A DNA stretch of 64,000 nucleotides, from positions 94,891-158,890 of the forward strand of contig NZ_NOXT01000121.1 of NCBI RefSeq assembly GCF_002251755.1, written 5' to 3'. The notes beneath the pieces are model-generated. The model saw only the letters and a program-made list of their open reading frames with translations. It was not told where the DNA came from and made no database searches. This DNA comes from Sandarakinorhabdus cyanobacteriorum (GTDB lineage: Bacteria > Pseudomonadota > Alphaproteobacteria > Sphingomonadales > Sphingomonadaceae). This document shows positions 7,994 through 16,496 of the stretch, one piece after another. A program made the translations under genes and the position numbers. The first letter of the stretch is position 1. The number at the start of each line of letters is the position of its first letter.

Positions 7994-9701
7994 CGGTCAT
8001 CTCCCGGCCGGCCGCATCGCGCAGCGCATCAAACTCCGCCCGCACGTCGGTGATCCGCTGCTGCGTCAGGCCCAGCCACATCCAGCCATCCAGCGTCACC
8101 GCTTCCGGTCGGTTGGTGAAATAGAGCATGGTGGTGCGGCTGCTGCGCAAGCGGGCAAACACGGCGTTCAGGCGCGCCAGCGGCACCGTGTCGAACAGCG
8201 GCGACATCACCAGGATGCGCGGTTCCGACAGGATGGATGCGGCCAGCTTCAGCTGCATCATCTTGGCCACGGTGAATGGCGCGCCCGTGGACGACAGGCG
8301 GGTCTGCATCCCGTCGGGCAGCATGGCCACCCGGTCTTCCAGCCCCACCAGCCGCAGCGCCTCCAGATGATCGGCGGCATTGCGATTGGGGTTGGCCAGC
8401 GTCAGATAATCGCTGATCGTTGATTCGACGATGGCCGCACGGTCCAGCACCATCACCTGGCTGCGCAGCGCCAGCGGGTCCATCATCGCCAGATCGACGC
8501 CGCTAATCGTCACCATGCCGGCGCTGGGGCGGTTCAGCCGCTTCATCAGGTCGGCAAAGGCCCGCTCCATGCCGGGCACGCCCTGGCAGATCAGCCGGCT
8601 CGCCTCGGGGATTTCCAGGTTGATCTCCGCCTCGCCCGACAGCACCGATGTCTTGACATGGGTGAAGGTCAGCGCGCCCGAACGCGGCGGCGCCACGCCG
8701 GCCGGCACCGGCGGTTCCTGCTGCAGCCCATAAAGCAGCGACAATTCCTCCACCGAGGCGACGGCATCATAAAGATCGTCGAGATAGGAATAGAGGCTGT
8801 TCATGCCGGCAAACACGCCCGACAGGATCAGCTCGGCGGCCACCAGCTGGCCGATCGACAGTTCTTCCTGGATCACCAGCCAGCCGCCCAGCGCCAGCAG
8901 CCCGGCACTCGCGGCGGCATAGAGGAAATAGAGCGCGATGGTCTGCGGGAACTGGTAGCGGAAGTGGGCCGCGTGGGCGTTCACATAATTGGCCGTCACC
9001 GCCTCCGCCCCCTTCAGGGCATAATCGATGTGCCGGGCCGATTTGTAGAAGCCGTTGGAGGCGCCAATCGTCTCCAGAAAATGCGCCGCGTTGTACTTTT
9101 CGTGGCTGAGGTTGATGGAGGTCTTCATCGCCCCCTTCGACCACAGTGCCCACACGGCGGCGAGCAGCGCGATCAGCACCAGATTGAAGGCCAGAAAGAA
9201 GGGGTGATAGAAACTGGTCACCACAAAGCCGACAATCATGCCCAAGATGATGGTGAACCCGCCGATCAGCAGCGACGGGATCGCCTTCTGCATGTTCACC
9301 AGCTCGAAATAGCGGTTGAACAGGTCAAAGCGGCGCGTGTCGTGGAAAAACGGATCGGCGGCATTGATCACCCGCATGGTCAGATCGGCCACCAGCCGCG
9401 CCATGAAGCGGCGGCGATACAATTCCATCAGATGGATGCGCAGCACCGACAACAGGCCCGACACGATCAGCAGCCCGAACAGCAGCGCCGACAGGGTGAA
9501 CAGCGGCACCGGCAACGCCGTGCTGGCGATGCTGTTGATCAACAGCTGCACCGAAACCGGCACCGCCAGGCCCAACAGGGCAATGCCCAGGCCATAGATG
9601 ATGGCCAGCCAGAAATAATTGCGTTCCGGCCAGACAATATCACCCAACCAGCGCCACACGAGCCGGTTGAGATCCATCTGGGTAAGGTCCTTGGCGGCCA
9701 T
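7983..9701 (-). CDS. ABC exporter-like protein with degenerate (ATPase-dead) nucleotide-binding domain
   Basis: 572 residues from ATG 9701, behind AGGAG. Residues ~25-310 look like a type-1 ABC exporter transmembrane domain with about six hydrophobic segments. Residues ~342-560 follow the fold order of an ABC ATPase but lack its catalytic signatures: the Walker A position reads GVPGMERAF (374-382, no GKS/T), the LSGGQ position reads TGAPFTVAK (472-480), the Walker B position reads ILVMSPLFD (496-504, no DE), and the H-loop region reads YFTNRPE (no His). The frame is intact, with ordinary codon use. It is the first gene of an overlapping operon with HlyD and TolC proteins. It may need another ATPase or act without ATP hydrolysis. 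Confidence 0.85.
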   Translation of the reverse strand: MAAKDLTQMDLNRLVWRWLGDIVWPERNYFWLAIIYGLGIALLGLAVPVSVQLLINSIASTALPVPLFTLSALLFGLLIVSGLLSVLRIHLMELYRRRFMARLVADLTMRVINAADPFFHDTRRFDLFNRYFELVNMQKAIPSLLIGGFTIILGMIVGFVVTSFYHPFFLAFNLVLIALLAAVWALWSKGAMKTSINLSHEKYNAAHFLETIGASNGFYKSARHIDYALKGAEAVTANYVNAHAAHFRYQFPQTIALYFLYAAASAGLLALGGWLVIQEELSIGQLVAAELILSGVFAGMNSLYSYLDDLYDAVASVEELSLLYGLQQEPPVPAGVAPPRSGALTFTHVKTSVLSGEAEINLEIPEASRLICQGVPGMERAFADLMKRLNRPSAGMVTISGVDLAMMDPLALRSQVMVLDRAAIVESTISDYLTLANPNRNAADHLEALRLVGLEDRVAMLPDGMQTRLSSTGAPFTVAKMMQLKLAASILSEPRILVMSPLFDTVPLARLNAVFARLRSSRTTMLYFTNRPEAVTLDGWMWLGLTQQRITDVRAEFDALRDAAGREMTDGD

Positions 9702-9833
9702 GAAACTCCTGTCGCACCCGCGCGGCACAGCCGGCATTTAGGGGGCGAGCCCCTGTTTGCCAAGGCTTGTCGGCGAAAAAGATTACATCGCCGTAATGCA
9801 AGGCCTGCCTGAACCGGCGCTGTACCGGCCGGG

Positions 9834-11159
9834 TCAGGCCAACTGCCGCAAGCCCTGCGCCAGCCGGTCAACCATCTCGCCAATCTGGTCCGTGCTGATG
9901 ATCAGCGGCGGTGACAGCGCGATGATGTCGCCCGTCACCCGGATCAGCAGACCGGCATCGAACATGCTGCGGAAAATATCCTGCCCGCGCGCGCCCGGCG
10001 CATCGGGGCGAGGGCTGAGCTCGATCCCGGCCACCAGGCCGAAATTGCGAATATCGATCACGTGCGGCAGGCCCTTCAGCCCGTGCAGCGCATCCGCCCA
10101 CACATCCTCCAGCCCGCGCGCCCGGGCAAACAGGCCTTCGCTGGCATAAAGATCGAGCGTGGCAATGCCGGCCGCACAGGCCAGCGCATGGGCGGAATAG
10201 GTATAACCGTGGAACAGTTCGATCCCCGGCGCATCACCGGGCGCATCGACAATGGCATCATGCACGTGGCGGCTCACGGCCACCGCACCCATCGGCACGG
10301 CGGCGTTGGTCAGCCCCTTGGCCAGGCAGATGAGATCGGGCGTCACCCCGAACCGCTCCGCCGCGGTGGCGGCGCCCAGCCGGCCACAGCCGGAAATCAC
10401 CTCGTCAAAGATCAGCAATATGCCGTGGTGCGCCGTGATCGCCCGCAGCCGCTCCAGATAGCCAACCGGCGGCACCAGCACGCCCGTCGATCCGGCCAGC
10501 GGCTCGACGATCACCGCCGCGATCGTGTCGGCGCCGTGCAGGGCAATGATCGCCTCCAGCCGATCCGCCAGATCGGCGCCATGGGCAGGCTGGCCGCGGC
10601 TGAAGGCGTTGCGCGCCGGGTCATGCGTGTGCGGCAGATGGTCAACGCCGGTCAGGCCGGGCCCAAAGGCGCGGCGGTTGGTGACGATGCCGCCCACCGA
10701 AATGCCGCCAAAGCCCACCCCGTGATAACCGCGCTCCCGCCCGATCAGCCGTGTGCGCTGGCCCTGCCCCCGCGCCCGCCAATAGGCCAGCGCGATCTTC
10801 AATGCGGTATCAACGCTTTCCGATCCGGAGTTGGTGAAGAACACCCGATCGAGCCCATCCGGCATGATCCCGGCCACCCGCGCCGCCAGCTGGAAGGCCA
10901 GGGGATGGCCGAGCTGGAAGGTCGGCGCGAAATCCAGCGTCGCGGCCTGCTCCTGGATCGCCCGCACGATCGGCTCGCGGCCATGGCCGGCATTCACGCA
11001 CCACAGGCCGGCAGTGCCATCCAGCACGCGGCGGCCATCGGCGGTGGTGTAATGCATGTCCTTCGCCGCTGCGAGCAGGCGCGGGTTGGCCTTGAAATAG
11101 CGGTTGTCGCTGAACGGCATCCACCAGTTCGAAAGATCATTGGGCGCGGTGGCGGCCAT
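9834..11159 (-). CDS. Class III omega-aminotransferase (beta-alanine--pyruvate type)
   Basis: 441 residues from ATG 11159. The N-terminus (NDLSNWWMPF..NRYFKANPRLL..KDMHYT..DGRRVLDG) is characteristic of omega-amino-acid:pyruvate transaminases. Also present are NSGSESVDTALK, RGYHGVGFGG, the PLP-contacting Asp in LIFDEVISGCGR, and the Schiff-base Lys in ICLAKGLTNAAVPMG. Reaction expected: beta-alanine or a related omega-amine plus pyruvate to malonate semialdehyde plus alanine, in the cytosol. Its start is 4 bp after the glutathione peroxidase stop, so it shares that transcript. Exact amine specificity cannot be read from sequence. Confidence 0.88.
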   Translation of the reverse strand: MAATAPNDLSNWWMPFSDNRYFKANPRLLAAAKDMHYTTADGRRVLDGTAGLWCVNAGHGREPIVRAIQEQAATLDFAPTFQLGHPLAFQLAARVAGIMPDGLDRVFFTNSGSESVDTALKIALAYWRARGQGQRTRLIGRERGYHGVGFGGISVGGIVTNRRAFGPGLTGVDHLPHTHDPARNAFSRGQPAHGADLADRLEAIIALHGADTIAAVIVEPLAGSTGVLVPPVGYLERLRAITAHHGILLIFDEVISGCGRLGAATAAERFGVTPDLICLAKGLTNAAVPMGAVAVSRHVHDAIVDAPGDAPGIELFHGYTYSAHALACAAGIATLDLYASEGLFARARGLEDVWADALHGLKGLPHVIDIRNFGLVAGIELSPRPDAPGARGQDIFRSMFDAGLLIRVTGDIIALSPPLIISTDQIGEMVDRLAQGLRQLA

Positions 11160-11163
11160 GATG

Positions 11164-11652
11164 TCAGGCTTTCGCCAGCAGCTTCTCGATCTGGTTGCCC
11201 AGCGCCTCGGGCTTGGTGGCCGGCGCAAAGCGCTCCTGCACCTGGCCGTGCGCGTCCACCAGGAACTTGGTGAAGTTCCACTTGATCGCCTCGCTGCCCA
11301 ACAGGCCCGGCGCCGCCTTCTTCAGCATCTGGAACAGCGGGTGCGCCTTGTCGCCGTTCACATCCACCTTGGCAAACAGCGGGAAATCCACGTCATAGGT
11401 CAGCTTGCAGAAATTGGCGATTTCCTCCGCATTGCCCGGCTCCTGCGCGCCGAACTGGTTGCAGGGGAACCCCAGCACGGCAAAGCCCTTGGGGCCGTAT
11501 TTCTTGTGGAGCGCCTCCAACCCCTCATATTGCGGGGTGAAGCCGCATTTCGACGCGGTGTTGACGATCAGCAGCACCTTGCCCTCGAAATCCTTCATCG
11601 AAACCTCACGGCCATCGATGGTCTTCGCGCTGAATTCATAGACGCTGGTCAT
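11164..11652 (-). CDS. Glutathione peroxidase (Cys type)
   Basis: 162 residues from ATG 11652, with AAGGGGG upstream. The peroxidatic Cys lies in NTASKCGFTPQY; FPCNQFG carries the resolving-type Cys and the Gln of the active site; WNFTKFLVD carries the Trp and Asn. This is the complete catalytic tetrad arrangement of the small monomeric enzymes. Role: reduces hydrogen or lipid peroxides, in bacteria often with thioredoxin. It lies between tdk (14 bp upstream) and the aminotransferase (4 bp downstream). Confidence 0.92.
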   Translation of the reverse strand: MTSVYEFSAKTIDGREVSMKDFEGKVLLIVNTASKCGFTPQYEGLEALHKKYGPKGFAVLGFPCNQFGAQEPGNAEEIANFCKLTYDVDFPLFAKVDVNGDKAHPLFQMLKKAAPGLLGSEAIKWNFTKFLVDAHGQVQERFAPATKPEALGNQIEKLLAKA

Positions 11653-11665
11653 GGCTTCGCCCCCT

Positions 11666-12256
11666 TCACGGCTGATACTGCCCACCCAGCGCGGCGGTGA
11701 AATGCCGGCGGCACAGGGCGACATAACGATCATTGCCACCAATTTCGGTCTGCTGGCCAGAGGTGACGGCACGGCCCTGGCCGTCAATGCGCAAATTCAT
11801 CGTCGCCTTGCGGCCACAACTGCACACCGCCTTCATCTCGCTGAGCACATCGGCAATGGCCAGCAGGCTGGCGCTGCCTTCAAACAAATGGCCCAGGAAA
11901 TCGGTGCGCAGGCCATAACACAGCACCGGAATGCCCAGTTCGTCCGCCACCCGCGCCAGCTGCCATACCTGGGTCTGCGTCAGGAACTGCGCCTCGTCGA
12001 CCAACACGCAATGCACCGTCTCTGTGGCATGGGCCGCAGCGATGGCGGCAAACAGGTCCAGCCCCGGCTCGAACAGCTGCGCCGGCGCGCTCAAGCCGAT
12101 GCGCGAGGCAATGGTGCCCACCCCGGCCCGGTCATCCAGCGCGGCGGTGAACAGCAGCGTGTTCATGCCCCGCTCGCGATAGTTGAAGCTGGATTGCAGC
12201 AACACCGTCGATTTGCCGGCGTTCATCGACGCATAATAGAAATAGAGCTTGGCCAT
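11666..12256 (-). CDS. tdk: Thymidine kinase (type II)
   Basis: 196 residues from ATG 12256 ([17 protein letters not shown]). The P-loop MNAGKST, the Walker-B-like VLVDEAQFL with the catalytic Glu, the lasso/FLGHLFEGS region and the zinc cysteines (CSCG and ALCRRH) are all present, typical of the zinc-binding tetrameric bacterial enzyme. Reaction: thymidine + ATP to dTMP + ADP (salvage). A start four codons upstream (12268) is possible but less typical. First gene of a probable tdk-gpx-aminotransferase operon. Confidence 0.94.
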   Translation of the reverse strand: MAKLYFYYASMNAGKSTVLLQSSFNYRERGMNTLLFTAALDDRAGVGTIASRIGLSAPAQLFEPGLDLFAAIAAAHATETVHCVLVDEAQFLTQTQVWQLARVADELGIPVLCYGLRTDFLGHLFEGSASLLAIADVLSEMKAVCSCGRKATMNLRIDGQGRAVTSGQQTEIGGNDRYVALCRRHFTAALGGQYQP

Positions 12257-12302
12257 CGCGCCTTCCATGCGCCGGGGCCGGCGGCGGCGTCAACGCCGGC
12301 GC

Positions 12303-12842
12303 TCAATCCGGATCGGGAGTGGCCAGGGCCAGCGCATGATCGGCGACATCCGCCGGCCAGCCAGCCAGGCGCGCCGCCATGGTCGCCGTGTCGCCGGCAA
12401 ACAGGGCGCGGATCACCTCCTCATAGCCCGGCAGATCGCCGGCCACGGCGGTGAGGAAGCGATAGCAACGTTCCTGCGCGGCGCGGCGGGCGGCGCGGCC
12501 CGCATCCTGCCGGCGCGCCTCGTCCACCAGCCGGCGCAGCGCCGCCGACGCGCCGCCACGCTGGCGCGCCAGCCAGTCCCACTGGCGCGGCAGCAATGTC
12601 ACCTCCCGCGCCGTCACCCCCAGCTTCGGCCGGCCGCGGCCACGAGAAGGCGGCAGATCGGCGGGCGGCGGTTGGCGCGGGTCAACATCCAGCTGCTCAC
12701 CGCTGGCATCGTCAAACAACAGCGGCGCCGCCTGATCCGCCGGCCATGCCGCCAGCACCGGCAACACATCGGCCAGCACCCCCTGCGCCACACTGCGGCC
12801 ATCGGCAAAGGCGGAACAACGGGTTGACAGGGTGAGCGCCAT
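12303..12842 (-). CDS. DUF2239 family protein
   Basis: 179 residues from ATG 12842 (MALTLSTRCSAFADGR). The order of blocks fits the DUF2239 family: an N-terminal ~70 residues with LLFDDASGEQLDVD, then a basic stretch GRGRPKLGVTAREVTLLPRQWDWL, RGGASAALRRLVDEARR, and a C-terminal segment RFLTAVAGDLPGYEEVIRALFAGD. The middle looks like a ribbon-helix-helix or AT-hook-like DNA-binding element, but no function is established for the family. Upstream of it, a 68 bp AT-richer gap separates it from the divergent GIY-YIG gene, so that gap probably holds both promoters. Confidence 0.85.
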   Translation of the reverse strand: MALTLSTRCSAFADGRSVAQGVLADVLPVLAAWPADQAAPLLFDDASGEQLDVDPRQPPPADLPPSRGRGRPKLGVTAREVTLLPRQWDWLARQRGGASAALRRLVDEARRQDAGRAARRAAQERCYRFLTAVAGDLPGYEEVIRALFAGDTATMAARLAGWPADVADHALALATPDPD

Positions 12843-12910
12843 GCCGTTATTTTTATCCGGGTAAATTAAACGGGTCAAGGCCCAGCCAAAGAGCAACGTG
12901 GAGCAGCGCA

Positions 12911-13243
12911 ATGACCCAGGATCGCAAGGCCGCGATCGCGGCGTACAAGGAACGAAAGGCCACGCCCGGCATCTACCTGATCCGCTGCACCGCCAGTGGC
13001 GAGGCCTGGGTGGGCAGCGCGCCCGATCTGGCCACCATCCAGAATCGCCACTGGTTCTCCCTGCGCCAGGGCGGCCACACCCAGCCCAGCCTGCAAAAGG
13101 CCTGGGCCCGGCATGGCGAAGCCACCTTCCGGTTCGAGATTGTCGAGACCTTTGCCGAGCCTGACAGCGCCCCTGCCAGCCACAGCGCCTTGCGCGACCG
13201 GGTGCGCCACTGGGCCGATCAGCACGGCGCCAAGCCGATCTGA
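12911..13243 (+). CDS. GIY-YIG nuclease family protein
   Basis: 110 residues. The first motif GIYLIRC is intact. The YIG element is replaced by WVGSAPDL. Later conserved positions are recognisable: an Arg in the first helix (QNRHWFSLRQG), a His, QKAWARHGEATFRFEIVE with the candidate metal-binding Glu, and a basic C-terminal helix. Small stand-alone GIY-YIG proteins of this type are common in sphingomonads; their substrates are unknown. The Tyr-to-Trp change in the second motif makes catalysis uncertain. Confidence 0.82.
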   Translation: MTQDRKAAIAAYKERKATPGIYLIRCTASGEAWVGSAPDLATIQNRHWFSLRQGGHTQPSLQKAWARHGEATFRFEIVETFAEPDSAPASHSALRDRVRHWADQHGAKPI

Positions 13244-13253
13244 TTTCCGCTGT

Positions 13254-13272
13254 TGACAATCATTCTCAATAG
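13254..13272 (+). promoter_or_regulatory. Candidate Fur box upstream of TonB-dependent receptor
   Basis: The sequence TGACAATCATTCTCAATAG resembles the 19 bp Fur consensus (interleaved GATAAT hexamers around an ATCAT core). It lies 36 bp before the start codon of the FecA-like receptor, the expected place for an iron-repressed promoter. Not confirmed by any search. Confidence 0.6.
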
Positions 13273-13308
13273 CAACATTACGGCTCCGCAAGCTTTGAAG
13301 GAGTCGCC

Positions 13309-15480
13309 ATGTCCCGCCCCGTCCGCCTGCTGGCCGGTCTGCTGTTGTACACCGCCGCCCCGGCGCTGGCTGAAACCGCGGCGCCCGATGGCGATGCCGG
13401 TGCGGCGGCCACCATCATCGTCACCGCAAGGCGCGATGCGGATCGCCTGCCCGATCTGGCCGGCACGCTGATCTTTGCCGGCAAGCTGGGCGATGTCGCC
13501 GTGCTGGGCGATCTGCCGCCGGTGGCCAGCCGCAACCTGCGCGTCGCGCTGGCCGATATCCCCGGCATCCTGGTCTCTGAAGTGTCGAACGGCTCCTGGG
13601 CCTCGCTGTCCTATCGCGGCCTGGGTGAGCCGCACGAAAGCTGGAACATCCTCACCCTGCAGGATGCCGTGCCGGCCGTGCCCGACATGTACAGCTACCC
13701 GGCCGCCTATTTCATCCCACCGCTCGAAGCGGTGGAGCGGGTGGAATTCATCCGGGGTGCCGCCGGCCTGCTCTATGGCCCGCAGCCGGGCGGCGCGATC
13801 AACTATGTGATGAAGGGCCCGCGCCGCACCGCCGGGGTGGAAGGCAGCGCCCGCCTCACCCTGGGCAGTTGGGAGGGGCGGCAAGGCGCCGCCAGCCTGA
13901 ACATCTCCAACGGCCGCCTCGCCGCCGATGCGCTGGTCTATTATGCCGCCGGTGACGGCCCGCGCCGGGTCAACAGCGATCATGAGCAGCTGACCGGCCG
14001 CCTGCGCGGGCATGTGCTGGGCGATGATCTCACCCTCACCCTGTCGCTGGATTATTATCAGGGCGATTTCGGCGAACCCGGCGGCCTCTCCCGCGCCCGC
14101 ATGGACGCTGACCGGCGCGACGGCTCCACCCCGTTCGATCGCATCCGCCTGCAGCGCATCGCGCCATCGCTGGGCCTCGATTGGCAGCTGGATGACACGA
14201 CGCAGCTGACGGCCCGCGCCTTCTACAGCCGGTTCGAGCGCGAAAGCTGGCGTCAGGCCGGTGGCGGCTTCGGCGCTGTCACCCCCACCGCCAACGTGCT
14301 GATCCGCCAGCTGCAAGCCTTTGACACCGCTGGCATCGATGTGCGCCTGCGCCATGATTTCGGCGGCCAGGCCCAGCACAGCCTGACCATCGGCGCACTG
14401 GGCCACACGTCCAGCGCGCCGGTGTTTGTCGACAAGGGCGCCAGCAACGCCGATTTTGCCGGCACCGCCGGCGCGCTGGCCCGCGCCACCCGCACCGGCG
14501 ATGCCGCCGCCCTGTTTGGCGAATTGAAACTGGGCCTGGGCGCTGTGCAGATCGTACCCGGTTTCCGGCTGGAACGGCTGCGCCAGCGCGTGGTCGAATC
14601 CCTCGATCTGGGCGTCGGCAGCGCCACGGGCGGCGGGCCCGGCACCGCCAACGGCACGCTGGGCAATCTGCGCAACATCAGCACGATTGCGCTGTGGGGC
14701 ATCGGCGCCACCTGGGATGCCAGCCCCGATCTGCGCCTTGTCGCCAATGCCAGCCGCGGCTTCAAACCGCTGCTCTACAATGATGGCGTCACCTTCCAGG
14801 CCGGCATCGATGCCGCCGGTACCTTCGAGGCCAGCTACAGCTTCACCATGGAAGCCGGCGTGCAGGCCCAGGTGGCCAAGCCGCTGCGCATCGATGCCAG
14901 CCTGTTCCGCGTCACCTTCGAGGATCAGGTCGGCTTCCTGGCCGGGCCGCTGCCGGCCATCGGCCGCTTTGGCGCGGTGGGTGCGGGCGGCGCGCGGCGG
15001 CAGAATGTGGGCGCCATGCGCAACCAGGGCGTTGATCTGGCGGTGCGGCTGGATCTGATCGGGCCGGATGGCCTGGCCCAGGGGCGCGACACGCTCAGGC
15101 TGTCGGCCAATCTGCAACTTCTGGATGCCAGTTTCACGCGCGGGGCGGCATCGGGCTTCACCCCGCAATATGCGCCGGGCCATCTGCTGCGCGCCACCCT
15201 GGCCCATATCGGCAAGGGCGGCCGCCGCGCCGCCCTCACCTTCACATCGGTCGGCGATCAGCAGGGGGCGGACAACAATGTCGCCGATTTCGCCCTGCCC
15301 GCCTATCGGGTGGTCGATGCCAGCGTCGATTGGCCGATCGGCGGCGGCTTTGCCGTCGGCGCCGGCATCAACAATCTGCTGGATGAACGCTATGCCGCCC
15401 GCGTGCGGCCGGGGGCCGGCGGCGGCTTTGATCCCGGCCTGCCCCGCAACATCTTCGTCTCGATCGGCTGGAAGGGCTGA
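13309..15480 (+). CDS. TonB-dependent receptor, FecA/siderophore-like
   Basis: 723 residues behind a strong AAGGAG site. The signal peptide ends near ALAETAA; a TonB-box-like ATIIVTARR follows, then a plug domain (DIPGILVSEV, SYRGLGEPHESW, VEFIRGAAGLLYGPQPGGAINYVMK) and a beta-barrel ending in the usual aromatic-rich strand (NIFVSIGWKG). The plug pattern with YGPQPGGAINY is typical of Fe-dicitrate/siderophore receptors. It transports a ferric chelate across the outer membrane using TonB energy. A Fur-like box just upstream supports iron control. Ligand not determinable. Confidence 0.88.
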   Translation: MSRPVRLLAGLLLYTAAPALAETAAPDGDAGAAATIIVTARRDADRLPDLAGTLIFAGKLGDVAVLGDLPPVASRNLRVALADIPGILVSEVSNGSWASLSYRGLGEPHESWNILTLQDAVPAVPDMYSYPAAYFIPPLEAVERVEFIRGAAGLLYGPQPGGAINYVMKGPRRTAGVEGSARLTLGSWEGRQGAASLNISNGRLAADALVYYAAGDGPRRVNSDHEQLTGRLRGHVLGDDLTLTLSLDYYQGDFGEPGGLSRARMDADRRDGSTPFDRIRLQRIAPSLGLDWQLDDTTQLTARAFYSRFERESWRQAGGGFGAVTPTANVLIRQLQAFDTAGIDVRLRHDFGGQAQHSLTIGALGHTSSAPVFVDKGASNADFAGTAGALARATRTGDAAALFGELKLGLGAVQIVPGFRLERLRQRVVESLDLGVGSATGGGPGTANGTLGNLRNISTIALWGIGATWDASPDLRLVANASRGFKPLLYNDGVTFQAGIDAAGTFEASYSFTMEAGVQAQVAKPLRIDASLFRVTFEDQVGFLAGPLPAIGRFGAVGAGGARRQNVGAMRNQGVDLAVRLDLIGPDGLAQGRDTLRLSANLQLLDASFTRGAASGFTPQYAPGHLLRATLAHIGKGGRRAALTFTSVGDQQGADNNVADFALPAYRVVDASVDWPIGGGFAVGAGINNLLDERYAARVRPGAGGGFDPGLPRNIFVSIGWKG

Positions 15481-15493
15481 TCAGGCCTGAACA

Positions 15494-15513
15494 GGGGCGG
15501 CGCGCGCCGCCCC
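15494..15513. terminator. GC-rich hairpin between convergent genes
   Basis: A 20 bp perfect palindrome (GGGGCGGCGC and its complement) lies 14 bp after the receptor stop and 10 bp from the end of the convergent AIM24-like gene. There is no clear T-run. Likely a bidirectional terminator. Confidence 0.55.
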
Positions 15514-15522
15514 CGCCCGGCA

Positions 15523-16350
15523 TCAGCGGTTGTTGCCGATGAAATCGCCCAGTTCGCCCAGGATACTGCCTTCGCCCCGGCTCTGGCCGCGGCCCATGGC
15601 CGCCTGCATCATGCGGCCGGCGAGCCGGCTGAACGGCAGCGACTGGATCCACACCTTGCCCGGCCCAGTCAATCGCGCGAAAAACGCGCCTTCGCCGCCG
15701 AACAACATGGATTTTACCCCGCCGGCACCGACCAGATCGAAATCGACACTGGGGGTATAGGCCGCCAGGCAGCCGGTATCGACGTGCAGCTGCTCACCCG
15801 GCGCAAGGGTGCGCTCCACCACGGTGCCGCCCATCTGCACGAACACCCAGCCATCGCCATCCAGCCGCTGCATGATGAAGCCTTCGCCGCCGAACAGCCC
15901 GGTCATGATGCGGCGTTGGAATTCGACGCCGATGCTCACCCCGCGCGCGGCAGCCAGAAACGCATCCTTCTGGCAGATCAGCGTGCCGCCCACGCTGTCC
16001 AGCTTGATCGGCAGGATCGCGCCCGGCGTCGGGCTGGCAAAGGCCACGCGCGCCTTGCCGCCGCCATTGTGGGTGAACACGGTGGTGAACAGGCTTTCCC
16101 CCGTCACCAGCCGCTTGCCGGCGCCCAGCAGCTTGCCCATGAAGCCGCCGCCCTGATCGCCCGAACCATCGCCGAACACCGTGGTCATCCCCACGGCGGC
16201 ATCCTTCCACACCATGGCACCGGCCTCGGCCACGGCGCTTTCGCCCGGATCCAGCTCGATCTCCACGAACTGCAGTTCCTGGCCCTTGATCTCGAAATCA
16301 ATATCGTCGGCGATGCTGCCCGACCGGCTGTGCTGCCACGGATTGGCCAT
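15523..16350 (-). CDS. TIGR00266/AIM24 family protein
   Basis: 275 residues. ATG 16350 was chosen because GGAG lies 7 nt before it; an ATG two codons earlier is too close to the site. Gly-rich beta-structure runs throughout, with family blocks: QFVEIELDPGESAVAEAGAMVW, FTHNGGGKARVAFASPTPGAILPI, GGEGFIMQRLDGDG, GEQLHVDTGCLAAYTPSVDFD, GPGKVWIQSLPFSRLAGRM. This is the TRAP-like barrel family related to mitochondrial AIM24; bacterial function is unknown. It is divergent from the next receptor gene, separated by 146 bp. Confidence 0.9.
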   Translation of the reverse strand: MANPWQHSRSGSIADDIDFEIKGQELQFVEIELDPGESAVAEAGAMVWKDAAVGMTTVFGDGSGDQGGGFMGKLLGAGKRLVTGESLFTTVFTHNGGGKARVAFASPTPGAILPIKLDSVGGTLICQKDAFLAAARGVSIGVEFQRRIMTGLFGGEGFIMQRLDGDGWVFVQMGGTVVERTLAPGEQLHVDTGCLAAYTPSVDFDLVGAGGVKSMLFGGEGAFFARLTGPGKVWIQSLPFSRLAGRMMQAAMGRGQSRGEGSILGELGDFIGNNR

Positions 16351-16496
16351 TCCCATTCTCCTTCGCGTGCGTGCTGCTGCCATTATGGGTGCGCTGTATT
16401 GTAATGCCAAGACGGGGATCGGCCGAAAGTATAATCGCGCTGCCGCACGCGCCCGAATATCCTTTCCCCAACAATGGGATATGTGGGGATGGAATC

